From the NCBI RefSeq assembly GCF_033115175.1, contig NC_084829.1, forward strand, positions 132,962,996-133,026,995: a DNA stretch of 64,000 nt. Reading direction: 5' to 3'. A program made the translations under genes and the position numbers. The notes beneath the pieces are model-generated. The model searched no databases, had not been told where the DNA came from, and worked only from the letters and a program-made list of their open reading frames with translations. Positions 37,101-44,507 of this stretch are shown piece after piece. This DNA is from Lepus europaeus (taxonomy: Eukaryota > Chordata > Mammalia > Lagomorpha > Leporidae). Each line of letters starts with the position of its first letter. Position 1 is the stretch's first letter.

Positions 37101-39446
37101 CTTTGGCAAATAGCACAAAATAAAACACAAAGCCATATTGTCTCCCTTCATTCAGGCCAGTCCCATTCATCCCATACTAGATGAGTATCCCATCGACCTC
37201 CAGATCTCAGGTCTCTTAAGGAGTTACTCTCTTTGAGTCTGTCTGTGCCCTTATCTATAAACCCAGACACCACACAAAAGGCTACGATTAGAGGAACTAG
37301 CTGATATTACATAACTGAAGTCCTCCTTTGTCAAAATATTGCAGCTAGAATCCATAACAAATTCAAGCCTGAAAAGAGAATTTAATGCACCAGGACTTCA
37401 TAATTTCAAAATATTAATAAGCCAAAAATTCCAGGAGACAGAGTTACTCTGCTAACACAGTCCTTTTGCTGTAACATTCAAATCTCAGTTTCCAGTGCAC
37501 CTGTTGTTCAGTTGCAGAAATCAGGTAAGAATGAATGAAACTACATGGTAAGCAAAGCAATTCTGAGTAGGTCAACTGTAGTTAGGTGAATTACCTCCCA
37601 AGATGTTCTTTATTATTTTTTTAAATTTGCACTTTTATTTATTTGAAAGGCAGAGAGACAAAGATCTTCCATCCACTAGTTCACTCCCCAACTAACCACA
37701 ACAGCCAGGGCAAGACCAGGCCAAAGCCAGGAGGCCAGATTTCAGTCTGAGTCTCCCATGTGGGTGGCAGGGATTCAAGTCTTTGAGCTATCATCTGCTT
37801 CCCAGGTTTCCCATTAGCAGGTACCTGGATGGGAGAGGAGGAGCTGAGACTAAGGACTGAACTAGGCATTCCAATAACCACTGTGTCAAACGCCTGCCCC
37901 ACCTTCCCCTTCCCAAGACGTTCTATCTGGGATTTTTTCCCCCATATCAAATATTCTAAAAGAAATATTCTGTTGAAGTCCTATACATCATCTATACCAC
38001 ATGCAGATTCTTATATTTCACATACTGTAAAAAGAAAGAATTCAAAAGGCTTCTTTAAAAATTGGAGTTTAAAAGGATATAAAAATGTCTTACCTCCTTG
38101 GGGAAAAAGGGTCCCAGGACAGAATAGCCCATCATGGAACCTAAGTTCATGGAAGCAGCGGATATCAGCACAAAAAGCTGTTCTCTTGACAGCCGCCTGG
38201 GTGTCTCTGCGTCACCTCCTGCTCGGCCACCACCTTCAACGCAAACACACTGCAATTACAGGCCTGTGGCTGGGGCCCTGATCCACGTGCACAAGTGCCA
38301 ATGCTGCCATAAATGATGCACTTTGAAGATAACAGCTGCTGAGCAAAGGGCTATTTTGCATACAACACATTGGATCAAAGAGAACACAGCGCTGTTGGTC
38401 ACCTTGATGATGAAAACGTGCCACTTCCATTTTTATAGTAATCCCTCACAGAATTTTAATGCAGAGATCACCAAGCCATCTGATCTGTTTTGCCTTCACC
38501 TTACGCCCGTTACTCTTGTCTGGAATGCGTCGAGGAAGGATGAGGTGGCATGCTCATCTCCAGAGGAGGCTGTGATCTGAAGAATCACGCCCCCGGCTTC
38601 CCATGCTACACAGACCGTGTTTTAAGCACAATAATGTTTGCTGGGAGTGTATTGAGAATTCTGAGGAAGAACTGAAGTCAAACGAAGTCTAAGTAGGAGA
38701 AAACGAGTTAGACCACTCAACTGCTGAATTAACACTTAAAATGGTATGCTTCTGGGGAGGCAAGTCTCACAAACCCATATAGCAATACTTTTTTTAAAAA
38801 AAAATACTAATTACTGGTCTCTTACATCAATTCATTTAGTTTTCAATTTAAAGACACTAAGTAAATCACTCAGAGCTTCACAGATCCCAGCAAATCCATT
38901 AGACACTTTTAAATTAAACGATTTTGGGGAAAATTTTTAGAATAACTATATTTGATTTTTTTTTTTTTGCCATTGCAGTCCAGAAAAAGACCAAGAAAAA
39001 AAAAAAATCTGTGCAAAATGAGGAAGTGATAAGCATCTTTGTAAAACTTTTGAAATAGATGAGGAAGGGAAATGAGAGACAATTAAAACGAGAAGGGAGC
39101 AGCAGGTAGCGGGAAGGTAATGTCTCACGTTTGCATAATGGCACACTTATTTGATTACATTCTTAAACACACAGTACTCAAAAGCAGAGCGACTGGTTAG
39201 AAAAGTCCCTTAGAGACTGCTCCACATCCAGTCCCCTAACTTTACCCCTTCCAGAAACAAAAGAAAGGCTGGCTCGAAACCCAGGGACGGGGCCCAGGTT
39301 CTGCGAACCTCTGGGAAGCAAACCAAGCTAAAGGCAACTGAATCGCTGCGAAAGGGCAGGCCCGAGGCACCGGGGCGCGCCTGGCCACGCTGCTCTCCGT
39401 CACCTCCTGGTGGGCGAGGGCCCTCGGGATTCTCCGGCGCGTCCAT
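11063..39446 (-). CDS. SLC18B1: SLC18B1, vesicular polyamine transporter (MFS), complete 14-exon coding region
   Basis: The coding exons on the minus strand, in gene order, are 39446-39404, 38233-38094, 33550-33455, 33141-33068, 32802-32655, 27513-27357, 20720-20584, 18725-18624, 16468-16377, 15288-15193, 13409-13335, 11628-11535, 11438-11389 and 11150-11063. Every junction has GT/AG and the phases agree, giving 463 codons plus stop with no interruption; human SLC18B1 is about 456 residues. The family is a 12-helix H+-coupled antiporter of the major facilitator superfamily (solute carrier 18 branch) that loads polyamines into secretory vesicles. Seen: the conserved FFPKE end of helix 1, a motif-A-like GKYLVHIGAK loop after helix 2 (about residues 91-100), the family blocks DPTLSLFVLEK and MSIIPTFPEILSCA, and a polar C-tail. 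The head-to-head neighbour is RPS12, 13.3 kb away, as in human 6q23.2. The first in-frame ATG was chosen as start. The C-terminus differs from human (see exon 14). Identification is near certain; the acceptor of exon 2 is the least sure boundary. Confidence 0.96.
11389..11438 (-). CDS. SLC18B1: SLC18B1 coding exon 13
   Basis: Residues 419-435, GLAMGLFYLLEHIRRKR, the end of helix 12 and the basic start of the cytosolic tail. Acceptor gttaaag|GGATTG, donor AAAAG|GTATGA. At 50 bases it is the second-shortest coding exon. Confidence 0.9.
11535..11628 (-). CDS. SLC18B1: SLC18B1 coding exon 12
   Basis: Residues 387-418, GAFIGPTVGGFLYEKIGF then EWAAAIQGLWALIC, helices 11-12. Acceptor atcgtaag|TGC is weak in pyrimidines next to the AG, but a pyrimidine tract lies just upstream. 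Donor TGT|GTGAGT was preferred to an overlapping GTGTGA because it keeps the frame. Confidence 0.9.
12125..12472 (+). repeat. C-repeat SINE, young subtype
   Basis: Duplication GAAACTACTGGT at 12113-12124 and 12473-12484. Has the GTTGGGGCGCC segment. SLC18B1 intron 11, antisense. Confidence 0.93.
12535..12856 (+). repeat. Old C-repeat SINE
   Basis: GCCTGGCACTTAAGATCC through CTCTCAAATAAATTTT; strongly diverged. Confidence 0.75.
12869..13207 (+). repeat. C-repeat SINE
   Basis: Duplication AAGAACTCTGG on both sides (ending 12868; from about 13209). Confidence 0.9.
13335..13409 (-). CDS. SLC18B1: SLC18B1 coding exon 11
   Basis: Residues 362-387, HENGFEEGLSTLGLVSG then FFGAVWSLG. Acceptor ctctttgcag|TGAAAATGG, donor TTGG|GTGAGT. 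A same-sense SINE sits only 33 nt upstream of this acceptor. Confidence 0.93.
13443..13774 (-). repeat. C-repeat SINE, young subtype, next to SLC18B1 exon 11
   Basis: Perfect 17-base duplication GAGTGTATCCATTATTA at 13426-13442 and 13775-13791. It lies in intron 10 in the same sense as the gene; its A-tail ends 33 nt before the exon 11 acceptor. Confidence 0.95.
13895..14000 (+). repeat. C-repeat SINE, 3' third only
   Basis: Starts GCTATTGCAGCCATCTGAG and ends AAATAAATAAAATAAATC; 5'-truncated. Confidence 0.8.
14009..14331 (+). repeat. C-repeat SINE
   Basis: Head GGTCCGGCACTGTGGCGCAG; tail AAATAAATAAATGAATC. It follows the truncated copy directly. Confidence 0.9.
14385..14521. mobile_element. 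Mariner-like MITE, copy 2 (with both ends)
   Basis: Left end AGAAAAGTTTCTGGGGAAAT; the right end is its inverted counterpart, CATGAACTTTTTGAAAACC. The core is ATTTTGGTGCAAAAC. About 130 bases with terminal inverted repeats; intron 10 of SLC18B1. Confidence 0.6.
14896..14940. repeat. (TA)n microsatellite
   Basis: Two (AT)n runs separated by GGCATAAACCAAAC, which recurs just after the second run as CATAAACCAAAC. Confidence 0.85.
15193..15288 (-). CDS. SLC18B1: SLC18B1 coding exon 10
   Basis: Residues 330-362, QLWLLVLVLVINGVSAGM then SIIPTFPEILSCA, helix 10. Acceptor cttttgcag|TCAG, donor CACA|GTAAGT. The correct frame differs from the longest open frame over this exon. Confidence 0.93.
15829..16165 (+). 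repeat. C-repeat SINE
   Basis: Flanked by AAAAAGACT on both sides; SLC18B1 intron 9, antisense. Confidence 0.9.
16377..16468 (-). CDS. SLC18B1: SLC18B1 coding exon 9
   Basis: Residues 300-330, HLRKWFLVFGNIITAGC through GPVPILHIK, helix 9. Acceptor ttgccag|CATC, donor AAAG|GTAATT. It is too short to stand out as an open frame and was found by matching the human protein. Confidence 0.92.
16531..16862 (+). repeat. C-repeat SINE
   Basis: Head GGGGCCGGTGCTGTGGC, tail AAATAAATAGATAAATC. It starts 63 bases upstream of exon 9 in intron 8, antisense. Confidence 0.9.
17165..17456 (+). mobile_element. MLT1-type MaLR LTR fossil (ERVL-MaLR)
   Basis: A degraded solo LTR in SLC18B1 intron 8. The run of features CTGTCCCCAAATCCATACG, GAGGTGGCCCTTTGC, GGAGGTGACTAGG and GAGGAGCCCTCAGGAATGGG follows MLT1-like LTR consensus order. 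No internal region is seen. Likely age is before or near the placental radiation. Confidence 0.6.
17453..17522 (-). repeat. C-repeat SINE tail fragment
   Basis: TTTGTTTGTTTGTTCG, then TTATTTATTTGACAGGTAG; the head is lost at the junction with an L1 3' end. Confidence 0.7.
17523..17692 (+). mobile_element. Short LINE-1 3' end
   Basis: G-rich L1 3'UTR and ATTTATATTTATTGAATAAAAGC end. It joins the cut end of an opposite-strand SINE tail at 17453-17522. Confidence 0.8.
18199..18550 (+). repeat. C-repeat SINE
   Basis: Near-perfect duplication AGTTGAAAAAC/AGTTGAAGAAC. SLC18B1 intron 8. Confidence 0.92.
18624..18725 (-). CDS. SLC18B1: SLC18B1 coding exon 8
   Basis: Residues 266-299, FNLPAGYVGLVFLGLALSY to LLSDKMP, helix 8 and the loop after it. 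Acceptor ttttacag|TTTAAC, donor CCT|GTACGT. Confidence 0.95.
20584..20720 (-). CDS. SLC18B1: SLC18B1 coding exon 7
   Basis: Residues 220-265. It begins DADVGKHSFWKLITLPK (human ESDPGEHSFWKLIALPK) and ends DPTLSLFVLEK, helix 7. Donor GAAG|GTAAGT, phase 0. Confidence 0.95.
23290..23830 (+). mobile_element. Ancient L1MA/MB-like 3'UTR fragment
   Basis: TTTATGGTGTACAATATAATG, then TTTTGATATATG, then CTATTAACTGTAGTCC near 23782-23797, match the AT-rich L1M 3'UTR. It is preceded by a short (CA)n run. It lies in SLC18B1 intron 6. Confidence 0.6.
23300..23332. repeat. (CA)n/(TA)n microsatellite
   Basis: Short CA run followed by TATATATACAC at the start of an old L1 fragment. Confidence 0.8.
23865..24196 (+). 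repeat. C-repeat SINE
   Basis: Duplication AAATATTTCTTTT at 23852-23864 and 24197-24209. SLC18B1 intron 6. Confidence 0.93.
24724..25069 (+). mobile_element. LINE-1 3'UTR fragment in SLC18B1 intron 6
   Basis: Same family as the copy at 25903-26573, with the G-rich tract at 24938-25000 and an A-rich end. It is antisense to SLC18B1. No duplication was identified. Confidence 0.8.
25903..26573 (+). mobile_element. LINE-1 3'UTR, longest uninterrupted plus-strand copy
   Basis: Starts CACTCTGGCCTCAGAATC, contains an internal A-run at 25999 and the G-rich tract at 26440-26510, and ends in AAAAAAAAG. It is the reference for aligning the other copies in the window. Confidence 0.82.
26811..26905. mobile_element. 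Mariner-like MITE, copy 3 (partial)
   Basis: GGGAGCTTCAAAAAGTTCAT, then GTTGCACCAAAATAAACTTA. It has one inverted end plus the core. Confidence 0.55.
27357..27513 (-). CDS. SLC18B1: SLC18B1 coding exon 6
   Basis: Residues 168-220, GSLETFSGLGLVLGPP through MYILPNY, helices 5-6. Acceptor ttttcag|GGAAG, donor TATG|GTAAGT; ends in phase 1. Confidence 0.95.
27588..27884 (+). repeat. Old C-repeat SINE
   Basis: GGCACAGGTATTAATACACC through a CTTCTCTGTTTCAAACAAA end; about 75 bases upstream of SLC18B1 exon 6. Confidence 0.7.
27887..28248 (+). repeat. C-repeat SINE with internal deletion and CT expansion
   Basis: Head GGGGCTGGCGCTGTGG. The part between GGGCACC and TGCTAATG is deleted; a CT-rich tract lies at 28108-28200. 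Confidence 0.88.
28265..28580 (-). repeat. Old C-repeat SINE
   Basis: TTTTTTTAAGATCTATTTAT at the tail end; diverged head near 28575. Confidence 0.75.
28600..28957 (+). repeat. C-repeat SINE
   Basis: Head AGGGCTGGAGCTTTAGC; (CT)n and (GT)n before the tail. Confidence 0.88.
28965..29245 (-). repeat. Old C-repeat SINE
   Basis: TTATTTATTTTGTAGGCAG at the tail end and a diverged head near 29240. It is one of six SINEs filling 27.6-29.6 kb. Confidence 0.7.
29284..29613 (+). repeat. C-repeat SINE
   Basis: Head GGGGCTGGCATTGTGGC, tail AAATAAAATAAATAAATC. Confidence 0.88.
30455..30772 (-). repeat. C-repeat SINE
   Basis: GATTTATTTATTTATTTG tail end; the last bases of the head are lost near 30772. 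Confidence 0.85.
31422..31708 (-). repeat. C-repeat SINE, head truncated
   Basis: (TTTG)5 then CCATTTATTTATTTG; the match stops at about 31708, without the head. Confidence 0.82.
31976..32357 (-). repeat. C-repeat SINE, young subtype
   Basis: Duplication TACTACTCAG at 31966-31975 and 32358-32367; the tail is expanded as (TTTG)n and (TTTTG)n. Confidence 0.92.
32655..32802 (-). CDS. SLC18B1: SLC18B1 coding exon 5
   Basis: Residues 118-167, VLDQVPDGPIFIAMCFLVR through AFPNNVATVL, spanning helices 4 and 5. Acceptor cattttag|CGTC, donor TTG|GTATGT. Confidence 0.94.
33068..33141 (-). CDS. SLC18B1: SLC18B1 coding exon 4
   Basis: Residues 94-118 (LVHIGAKFVFVAGTFVSGG onward, helix 3). Acceptor ttatag|CTTG, donor TTTGG|GTAAGT; it ends two bases into a glycine codon. 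Confidence 0.93.
33455..33550 (-). CDS. SLC18B1: SLC18B1 coding exon 3
   Basis: Residues 62-93, beginning AEKKGASNTVIGMIFGC and ending VFGKY. It covers helix 2 and the start of the motif-A loop. The donor is TAT|GTGAGT; both ends are in phase 0. Confidence 0.93.
34403..34737 (-). repeat. C-repeat SINE
   Basis: Duplication TGACTTTAATTT at 34391-34402 and 34738-34749. SLC18B1 intron 2, sense. Confidence 0.92.
34750..35609. other. SLC18B1 intron 2, nothing recognised
   Basis: No repeat, exon or RNA gene that I can name. Confidence 0.4.
35610..35870 (+). repeat. MIR SINE interrupted by a mariner-like MITE
   Basis: ACTAATACTTATTGGACCCT, then CACTATGAGCCAGAATC to the left. GATAAGGGTACAGAGTTGC to the right of the MITE at 35711-35795. 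SLC18B1 intron 2. Confidence 0.55.
35711..35795. mobile_element. Mariner-like MITE, copy 4 (short, both ends)
   Basis: Ends TGCTTCAAAAGGTTAGTGG and CCACGGACTTTTTGAGGCCC are near inverted repeats, with the core mostly deleted. It is inserted into a MIR. Confidence 0.6.
35871..37600. other. SLC18B1 intron 2, nothing recognised
   Basis: A pyrimidine-rich patch lies at 36500-36800. No exon or repeat could be named. Confidence 0.4.
37605..37902 (-). repeat. Old C-repeat SINE
   Basis: TTTATTTATTTGAAAGGCAG tail end and an AACGCCTGCCCC head. Confidence 0.75.
38094..38233 (-). CDS. SLC18B1: SLC18B1 coding exon 2
   Basis: Residues 15-61. It encodes the segment with LSREQLFVLISAASMNLG (first membrane helix) and ends at FFPKE with donor GAG|GTAAGA. 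The acceptor chosen (ttgaag|GTGG) keeps the frame with exon 1. A better-looking acceptor 16 bases upstream (attgcag, exon start 38249) would bring in an early stop after exon 1 as annotated. Confidence 0.85.
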
Positions 39447-39720
39447 GCGCGGCGTGGACTCCAGCGCCGCCACTCCGAGTTCCAAGCTCGCGCCTCGAAC
39501 CCGGCCTAAAACAAGCAGACCGACGTGCGGCCACCGCTCAAGCAGACCCGGTCATTTCGGCTTCCCCAGCGGGCAGCGGCCGGCCGGGAGCTGCGCGAAG
39601 CTTTCAAGGTTCTGCAAGCCCTGGGAGGCGGGGCAGGGGCGGGGCGAGGCCGGTGGGGCGGGGCGAGGCGGGGAGGGGCGGGGCGAGGTGCACTAGGGTC
39701 TTTTTCTCCCCTACCAGCTT
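39350..39720 (-). promoter_or_regulatory. SLC18B1: SLC18B1 promoter CpG island with GC boxes
   Basis: A CpG-dense, GC-rich stretch over exon 1. A cluster of GGGGCGGGGC-type Sp1/KLF sites lies at about 39623-39688, 180-240 bases upstream of the ATG. No TATA box is evident, so dispersed initiation at about 39480-39600 is likely (inference). Confidence 0.75.
39404..39446 (-). CDS. SLC18B1: SLC18B1 coding exon 1
   Basis: Residues 1-14 plus one base. The start reads MDAPENPEGPRPPGG, matching human MEALGDLEGPRAPGG. The frame is open upstream to 39485 but without another ATG, so 39446 is the start. The donor is GAG|GTGACG. The exon lies in a CpG island. Confidence 0.85.
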
Positions 39721-40084
39721 GCTCCATCACTTCAGTTGCTGCCAATCTTGCTGTCCTTTTTCATCCACTATGAGAAGGGCGGGGTGGGGGACAAAACAGA
39801 AAAAAGTCAAGGCTATATTTCATATAGCTAGACCCACTTCTACTTTCAAACAAGTACAATTTATTCCTCCTACGAGTAAGAAAGGAAGCTTAGTAGACAG
39901 CAGGAATAGTAGGGAGCGCCTTACCCGAAAGACACAGAAGTGAGTTCAAAAGTGGGGTTCATACCGAAGCTTTTCATGAGTCCTGGTATTTTTCACAGTA
40001 AGTGAGGTAGTGTTTGTGATCACCCAAGTCAGATTCTAGCAAGTTGGAAATTAATTAACCGATGTTAATGAAAATGAACATTGA

Positions 40085-40275
40085 GGATTCCTGAGCGAGT
40101 GGCTGTGAGCATGACGGCCGGGGGACACAGGGCCGGGTTTCAGTGCAGGTTACTTACTAGCCACGGTTGGCTTTGCATGACAGGGACAGTTTCTTCACCT
40201 GTCAGCTGGGGCTCTAATGGTTGCTATGTAGGGTAGCTGTGAGCATGAGGGATAGGATATGTTAAGTCCTGGCAT
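40085..40275 (+). repeat. MIR SINE
   Basis: GTTTCTTCACCTGTCAGCTG, then GGTAGCTGTGAGCATGAG and a TTAAGTCCTGGCATGTG end match the 3' half of MIR. Confidence 0.55.
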
Positions 40276-40895
40276 GTGGACATATCGCTGCCACCTTACT
40301 CTCATGATTACAGATTTCTGGCACAGAACAGGTTTCACTATCTTCACCTTACTATTTGAGAAGGGTTCAAGTATGGGGATTGATAAATTCTTGATTTGGG
40401 GCCAGAGCCAAGCACCATTGACCGCTATAGCACCTTGTGTCAGGCATTGAGAATTTTTAAAGATGAGTGAGCCTCAGCCAGACTCTGCCCTGAGGACCAT
40501 ATCTCCTTCTAGCAGATCCTGTGACACTACTGAATACTTCACTATAAAGCAATGAATAGTCCTGTAATAGAAACATATTGAAAGGATTGCTTACTTTGGC
40601 CACATGAGTCCTGCGTGACTTCCCGAGGAAGGGATGATATGGGGTGTACTAATTAAGTACAAATTCCTGGGTGGCCTGACTTGTGGGGAGATCTTTGAAG
40701 TCACTCTAAAGAGAAGGCCCTAGCAAGGGTTCCTTACAGTGGCCTTGCAGATGGAATCTAACCCCTGCCATCTGCTGCCATCTCTCTTAACCTATGTTCT
40801 CCCTCCAATCTAACATGGACCTGCACAGCAGCATTTTCCTGAATTATTTTCTTTGATGATCACATTTCCTTTTTTGCTGTCTTTCGAGACTGCTC

Positions 40896-41237
40896 ATTTT
40901 TTTTTTTTGACAGGCAGAGTGGACAGTGAGAGAGAGACAGAGAAAGAAAGGTCTTCCTTTTGCCGTTGGTTCACCCTCCAATGGCCGCTGCGGCCGGCGC
41001 ACTGCGGCCGGCACACCACACTGATCCGAAGGCAGGAGTCAGGTGCTTCTCCTGGTCTCCCACGGGGTGCAGGGCCCAAGCACCTGGGCCATCCTCCACT
41101 GCACTCCCAGGCCACAGCAGAGAGCTGGCCTGGAAGAGGGGCAACCGGGACAGGATTGGTGCCCCGACCGGGACTAGAACCCGGAGTGCCGGAGCCGCAA
41201 GGCGGAGGATTAGCTTAGTGAGCCACGGCGCCGGCCT
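40896..41237 (-). repeat. C-repeat SINE, young subtype
   Basis: Duplication GAGACTGCTC at 40886-40895 and 41238-41247. Confidence 0.93.
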
Positions 41238-41423
41238 GAGACTGCTCTTGATGGAGATGTTGAGTCACCCAAACTGATCCTCTTACTTTCTGCTCTTTTT
41301 CTCTCCTATTGTTCTTCTCTTTCTCTTTTTTCTCCATCTTATAAAGCATTTTTCCAACTTCATCTTGTAGTCTTTCAACTAAATTTTCCATTTCTGTTGC
41401 TATTTCCCTCTATCTCCATTTCT

Positions 41424-41753
41424 TTTTTTTTTTTAAGATGTTATTTATTTATTTGAGAGGTAGAGTTACAGAGAGAGGGAGAGACAGAGAGAAAGGTCTT
41501 CCCTCCACCAGTTCACTTCCCAAATGGCCACAATGGCCGGAGCTGAGCCAATCTGAAGCCAGGAGCTGGGAGCTTCTTCCAGGTCTCCCACACTGGTGCA
41601 GGGCCCAAGAATTTGGGCCATCATCCCACTGCTTTCCCAAGCCACAGCAGAGAACTGGATTGGAACAGGAGCAGCCAGGACTCGAACTGGCACCCTATGG
41701 GATGCTGGTGATGCAGACAGAGGATTAACTTACTGTGCCACAGCACTGGCCCC
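41424..41753 (-). repeat. C-repeat SINE
   Basis: Duplication TATCTCCATTTCT at 41411-41423 and 41754-41766. Confidence 0.93.
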
Positions 41754-41847
41754 TATCTCCATTTCTATTTCCCTCCTCCATCAGTAATCGTTATTGCATG
41801 TTTAATGAAAATCTTTTTTGTTTGTATATGTTTTTACAAAAATGTGT

Positions 41848-42185
41848 ACTTTAAAAAAAAGATTTATTTTTATTTCTTTGAAAAGCAGTGTTACTGGGAG
41901 AGGGGAGTTGGGGGAGAGAGAGATCTTCCATCTGTCAGTTCACTCCCCAAAATGGCCACAACTGCAGATGCTGTGCCAGGCCTAAGCCAGGAGCCCAGAG
42001 CTTTCTCTGGGTCTCCCGCATAGGTGCAGGGGTCCAAGCACTTGGGCCATCCTCTGTGCTTTCCCAGGCTCATTAGCAAGGAGATAGATCAGAAGTGGAG
42101 CAGCAGCGGGACAGGAACCTGCACCCACATGGGATGCTGGTGAGGCAGGCAGCAGCTTAACTCGCAACCCCACAACATTGGCTCC
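41848..42185 (-). repeat. C-repeat SINE
   Basis: Duplication AAAATGTGT at 41839-41847 and 42186-42194. Confidence 0.9.
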
Positions 42186-42232
42186 AAAATGTGTGTTCTT
42201 GTTTGGTATCTCCTATTTTTACTTTACATAAG

Positions 42233-42650
42233 TGGAGTTGTTATATGGATTTTAATATTTTTTGCGGTAACATAATTTTTTTTTTTTTTTGGACAGGCAG
42301 AGTTAGACAGTGAGAGAGACAGAGTGAAAGGTCTTTCTTCCGTTGGTTCACCCCCCAAATGGCCGCTACAGCCGGTGCGCTGTGCCGATCCGAAGCCAGG
42401 AGCCAGGTGCTACCTCCTGGTCTCCTATGTGGGTGCAGGGCCCAAGCACTTGGGCCATCCTCCACTGCCTTCCCAGGCCACAGCAGAGAGCTGGCCTGGA
42501 AAAGGAGCAACCGGGACAGAATCCAGCATCCCAACCGGGACTAGAACCTAGGATGCTGGTGCCGCAGGCGGAGGATTAGCCAAGTGAGCCGCGGCACCGG
42601 CCCATAATCTTATTTTTTAATTCAATTTTTCACGAACTTTTTGAAGTCTG
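42233..42650. mobile_element. Mariner-like MITE, copy 5, split by a SINE
   Basis: The core remnant ATGGATTTTAATATTTTTTG lies left of the SINE at 42277-42602. The end TTTCACGAACTTTTTGAAG lies right of it. Confidence 0.45.
42277..42602 (-). repeat. C-repeat SINE, young subtype, inside a MITE
   Basis: Tail GGACAGGCAGAGTTAGACAG, head GCACCGGCCC. Short flanking CATAAT on each side. Confidence 0.88.
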
Positions 42651-42744
42651 CTTGTATCTATGCTGTATTCATATTCCTATCCTCCTCTCTGCTCCTAACT
42701 TCTGCCTCCCATCCTCCCTAGATGATCAGTGTTACAATATGCTA

Positions 42745-43175
42745 TCATGTTAGTATGCTGTAGCTACAAATTACCACAAACTTTGTGGCTTTAAACAACA
42801 TGACCCTGTGGGCCAGAAGTTCAACATCAGTTTCACTAGGCCAAAATCAAGGTGTCAGCAGAATCATGCTTCCTCTGGCAGCTCGAGGCGAGTGTGTTCC
42901 TTGGAGCTGCTGGAGACTGTGGGCATTCTTGGTGCCAACCTCACTCTGATTTCTGCCTGTGTAGTCACTTTGTTTCCTCTCCTTTGAGTGTGCAATCTTC
43001 CTTTGCTACTCTCATAACGATACTTTCACAACATTTACTGCCCATGTGGACAATCCAGTTTATTCACATCTGCATGGATCCCTTTCCACCCCTCCAACCT
43101 ATAGTAGAGTAACATGCAAGTTCCAACAATTGGGATGAGAACATAATTTGGGGAACCATTATTAGTCTACTACAA
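42745..43175 (-). mobile_element. MLT1-type MaLR LTR fossil (ERVL-MaLR)
   Basis: CTACAAATTACCACAAACTT, then GGCCAGAAGTTCAACATC and AAATCAAGGTGTCAGCAG, read as an MLT1-like LTR in reverse. No internal region is seen. It is ancient and degraded. Confidence 0.55.
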
Positions 43176-43349
43176 TGATCTACTCAAAGTTTTATATGTG
43201 CCTTTAGGTATAAGTATACATATGAACAATAGTTTATTTAGAAAATAAAGTGAAATAATATGGTCTCTGTTCAAATGCCACCTCCTCAAAGAAAATCCTA
43301 CTTATCCCCTTATCCAAAACACTGTCCCAAGTCACTCTTTATCCCTTCA

Positions 43350-43353
<4 letters not shown>

Positions 43354-43399
<46 letters not shown>

Positions 43400-43727
43400 T
43401 GACAGGCAGAGTGGACAGTGAGAGAGAGAGACAGAGAGAAAGGTCTTCCTTTGCCGTTGGTTCGCCCTCCAATGGCCGCCGCGGCTGGCGCGCTGCGGCC
43501 AGCACACCGCGCTGATCCGATGGCAGGAGCCAGGTGCTTCTCCTGGTCTCCCATGGGGTGCAGGGCCCAAGCACTTGGGCCATCCTCCACTGCACTCCCT
43601 GGCCACAGCAGAGAGCTGGCCTGGAAGAGGGGCAACCGGGACAGAATCTGGCACCCCGACCGGGACTAGAACCCGGTGTGCCGGTGCCGCAAGGCAGAGG
43701 ATTAGCCTAGTGAGCCGCGGCACCGGC
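43354..43727 (-). repeat. C-repeat SINE, young subtype, very long A-tail
   Basis: Perfect duplication TATCCCTTCATCTT at 43340-43353 and 43728-43741. An uninterrupted T-run of 42 bases (43352-43393) marks a recent insertion. Confidence 0.95.
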
Positions 43728-43757
43728 TATCCCTTCATCTTCTAAAATTTTTCCTCC

Positions 43758-44055
43758 ATGTGGCTGGTGCTGGTCTGTAGTGCCAGTATCCCATGTGGGT
43801 TCAGGTTTGAGTCCTGGCTGTTCCACTTCCACTCCAGCTCCCTGCTAATGCACCTGGGAAAGCAGCAGAAGATGGCCCAAGTCCTTGGGCCCCTGCACCC
43901 ATGTGGGAGACTCAGAAGAAGCTCCTGGCTCCTGGGTTCAGCCTCATATAACCCAGTCATTGCAGACATTTAGGGAGAGAACCAGAGGATAGAAGATCTT
44001 TTTCTATTTCTATCTCTATCTCTTCCTCTCTCTCTGTAACTCTTTCAAATAAAAA
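43758..44055 (+). repeat. C-repeat SINE, diverged
   Basis: GGCTGGTGCTGGTCTGTAG through TTTCAAATAAAAAAAAA. Confidence 0.82.
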
Positions 44056-44507
44056 AAAATTCTCTTAGCATTCATATCTTTCAGGACTTCCTGTTGCTAA
44101 TAAAATAAGCAGAAAATGAGCATCAGGATTCATTAGGTAACATACAGAATCATCAGGGGCTTAGACACATCTCTCAGAGGATAAGTGCCTACACCACACT
44201 ACTAGAGTGGTCCAGTGCATATGCTAGGGCAAGACAGCTGGCTATACCCTGCAGCATGTGCCCCCAGCTTCACTAGAGCTAGGTACAAGGCACTGTAGCT
44301 AGAACTTCATCCTTACTCCTCTGCAATTCTGTTGTCCTGACCAAAGGGGATTTTCTGTCGTGCTAACTTCTTTCACACACTTGCTTTCCTCATTTAGGAA
44401 GACCTACTATAGGTGAAGTTATGTAGTGAAAATTCTCCAACTCTTTTCTTTTCAAGAGAAATTTGCATTTTCCAGGTTTTTTTGCATTTCCATAGAAATG
44501 TCAGAAT

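Noticed and set aside
37829-38281. 150-codon plus-strand open frame
   Set aside because: Antisense to SLC18B1 exon 2 and an old SINE.
39410-39943. 177-codon plus-strand open frame over the SLC18B1 promoter
   Set aside because: Open only because of GC-rich composition; antisense to exon 1 and the GC boxes, with no recognisable domain.
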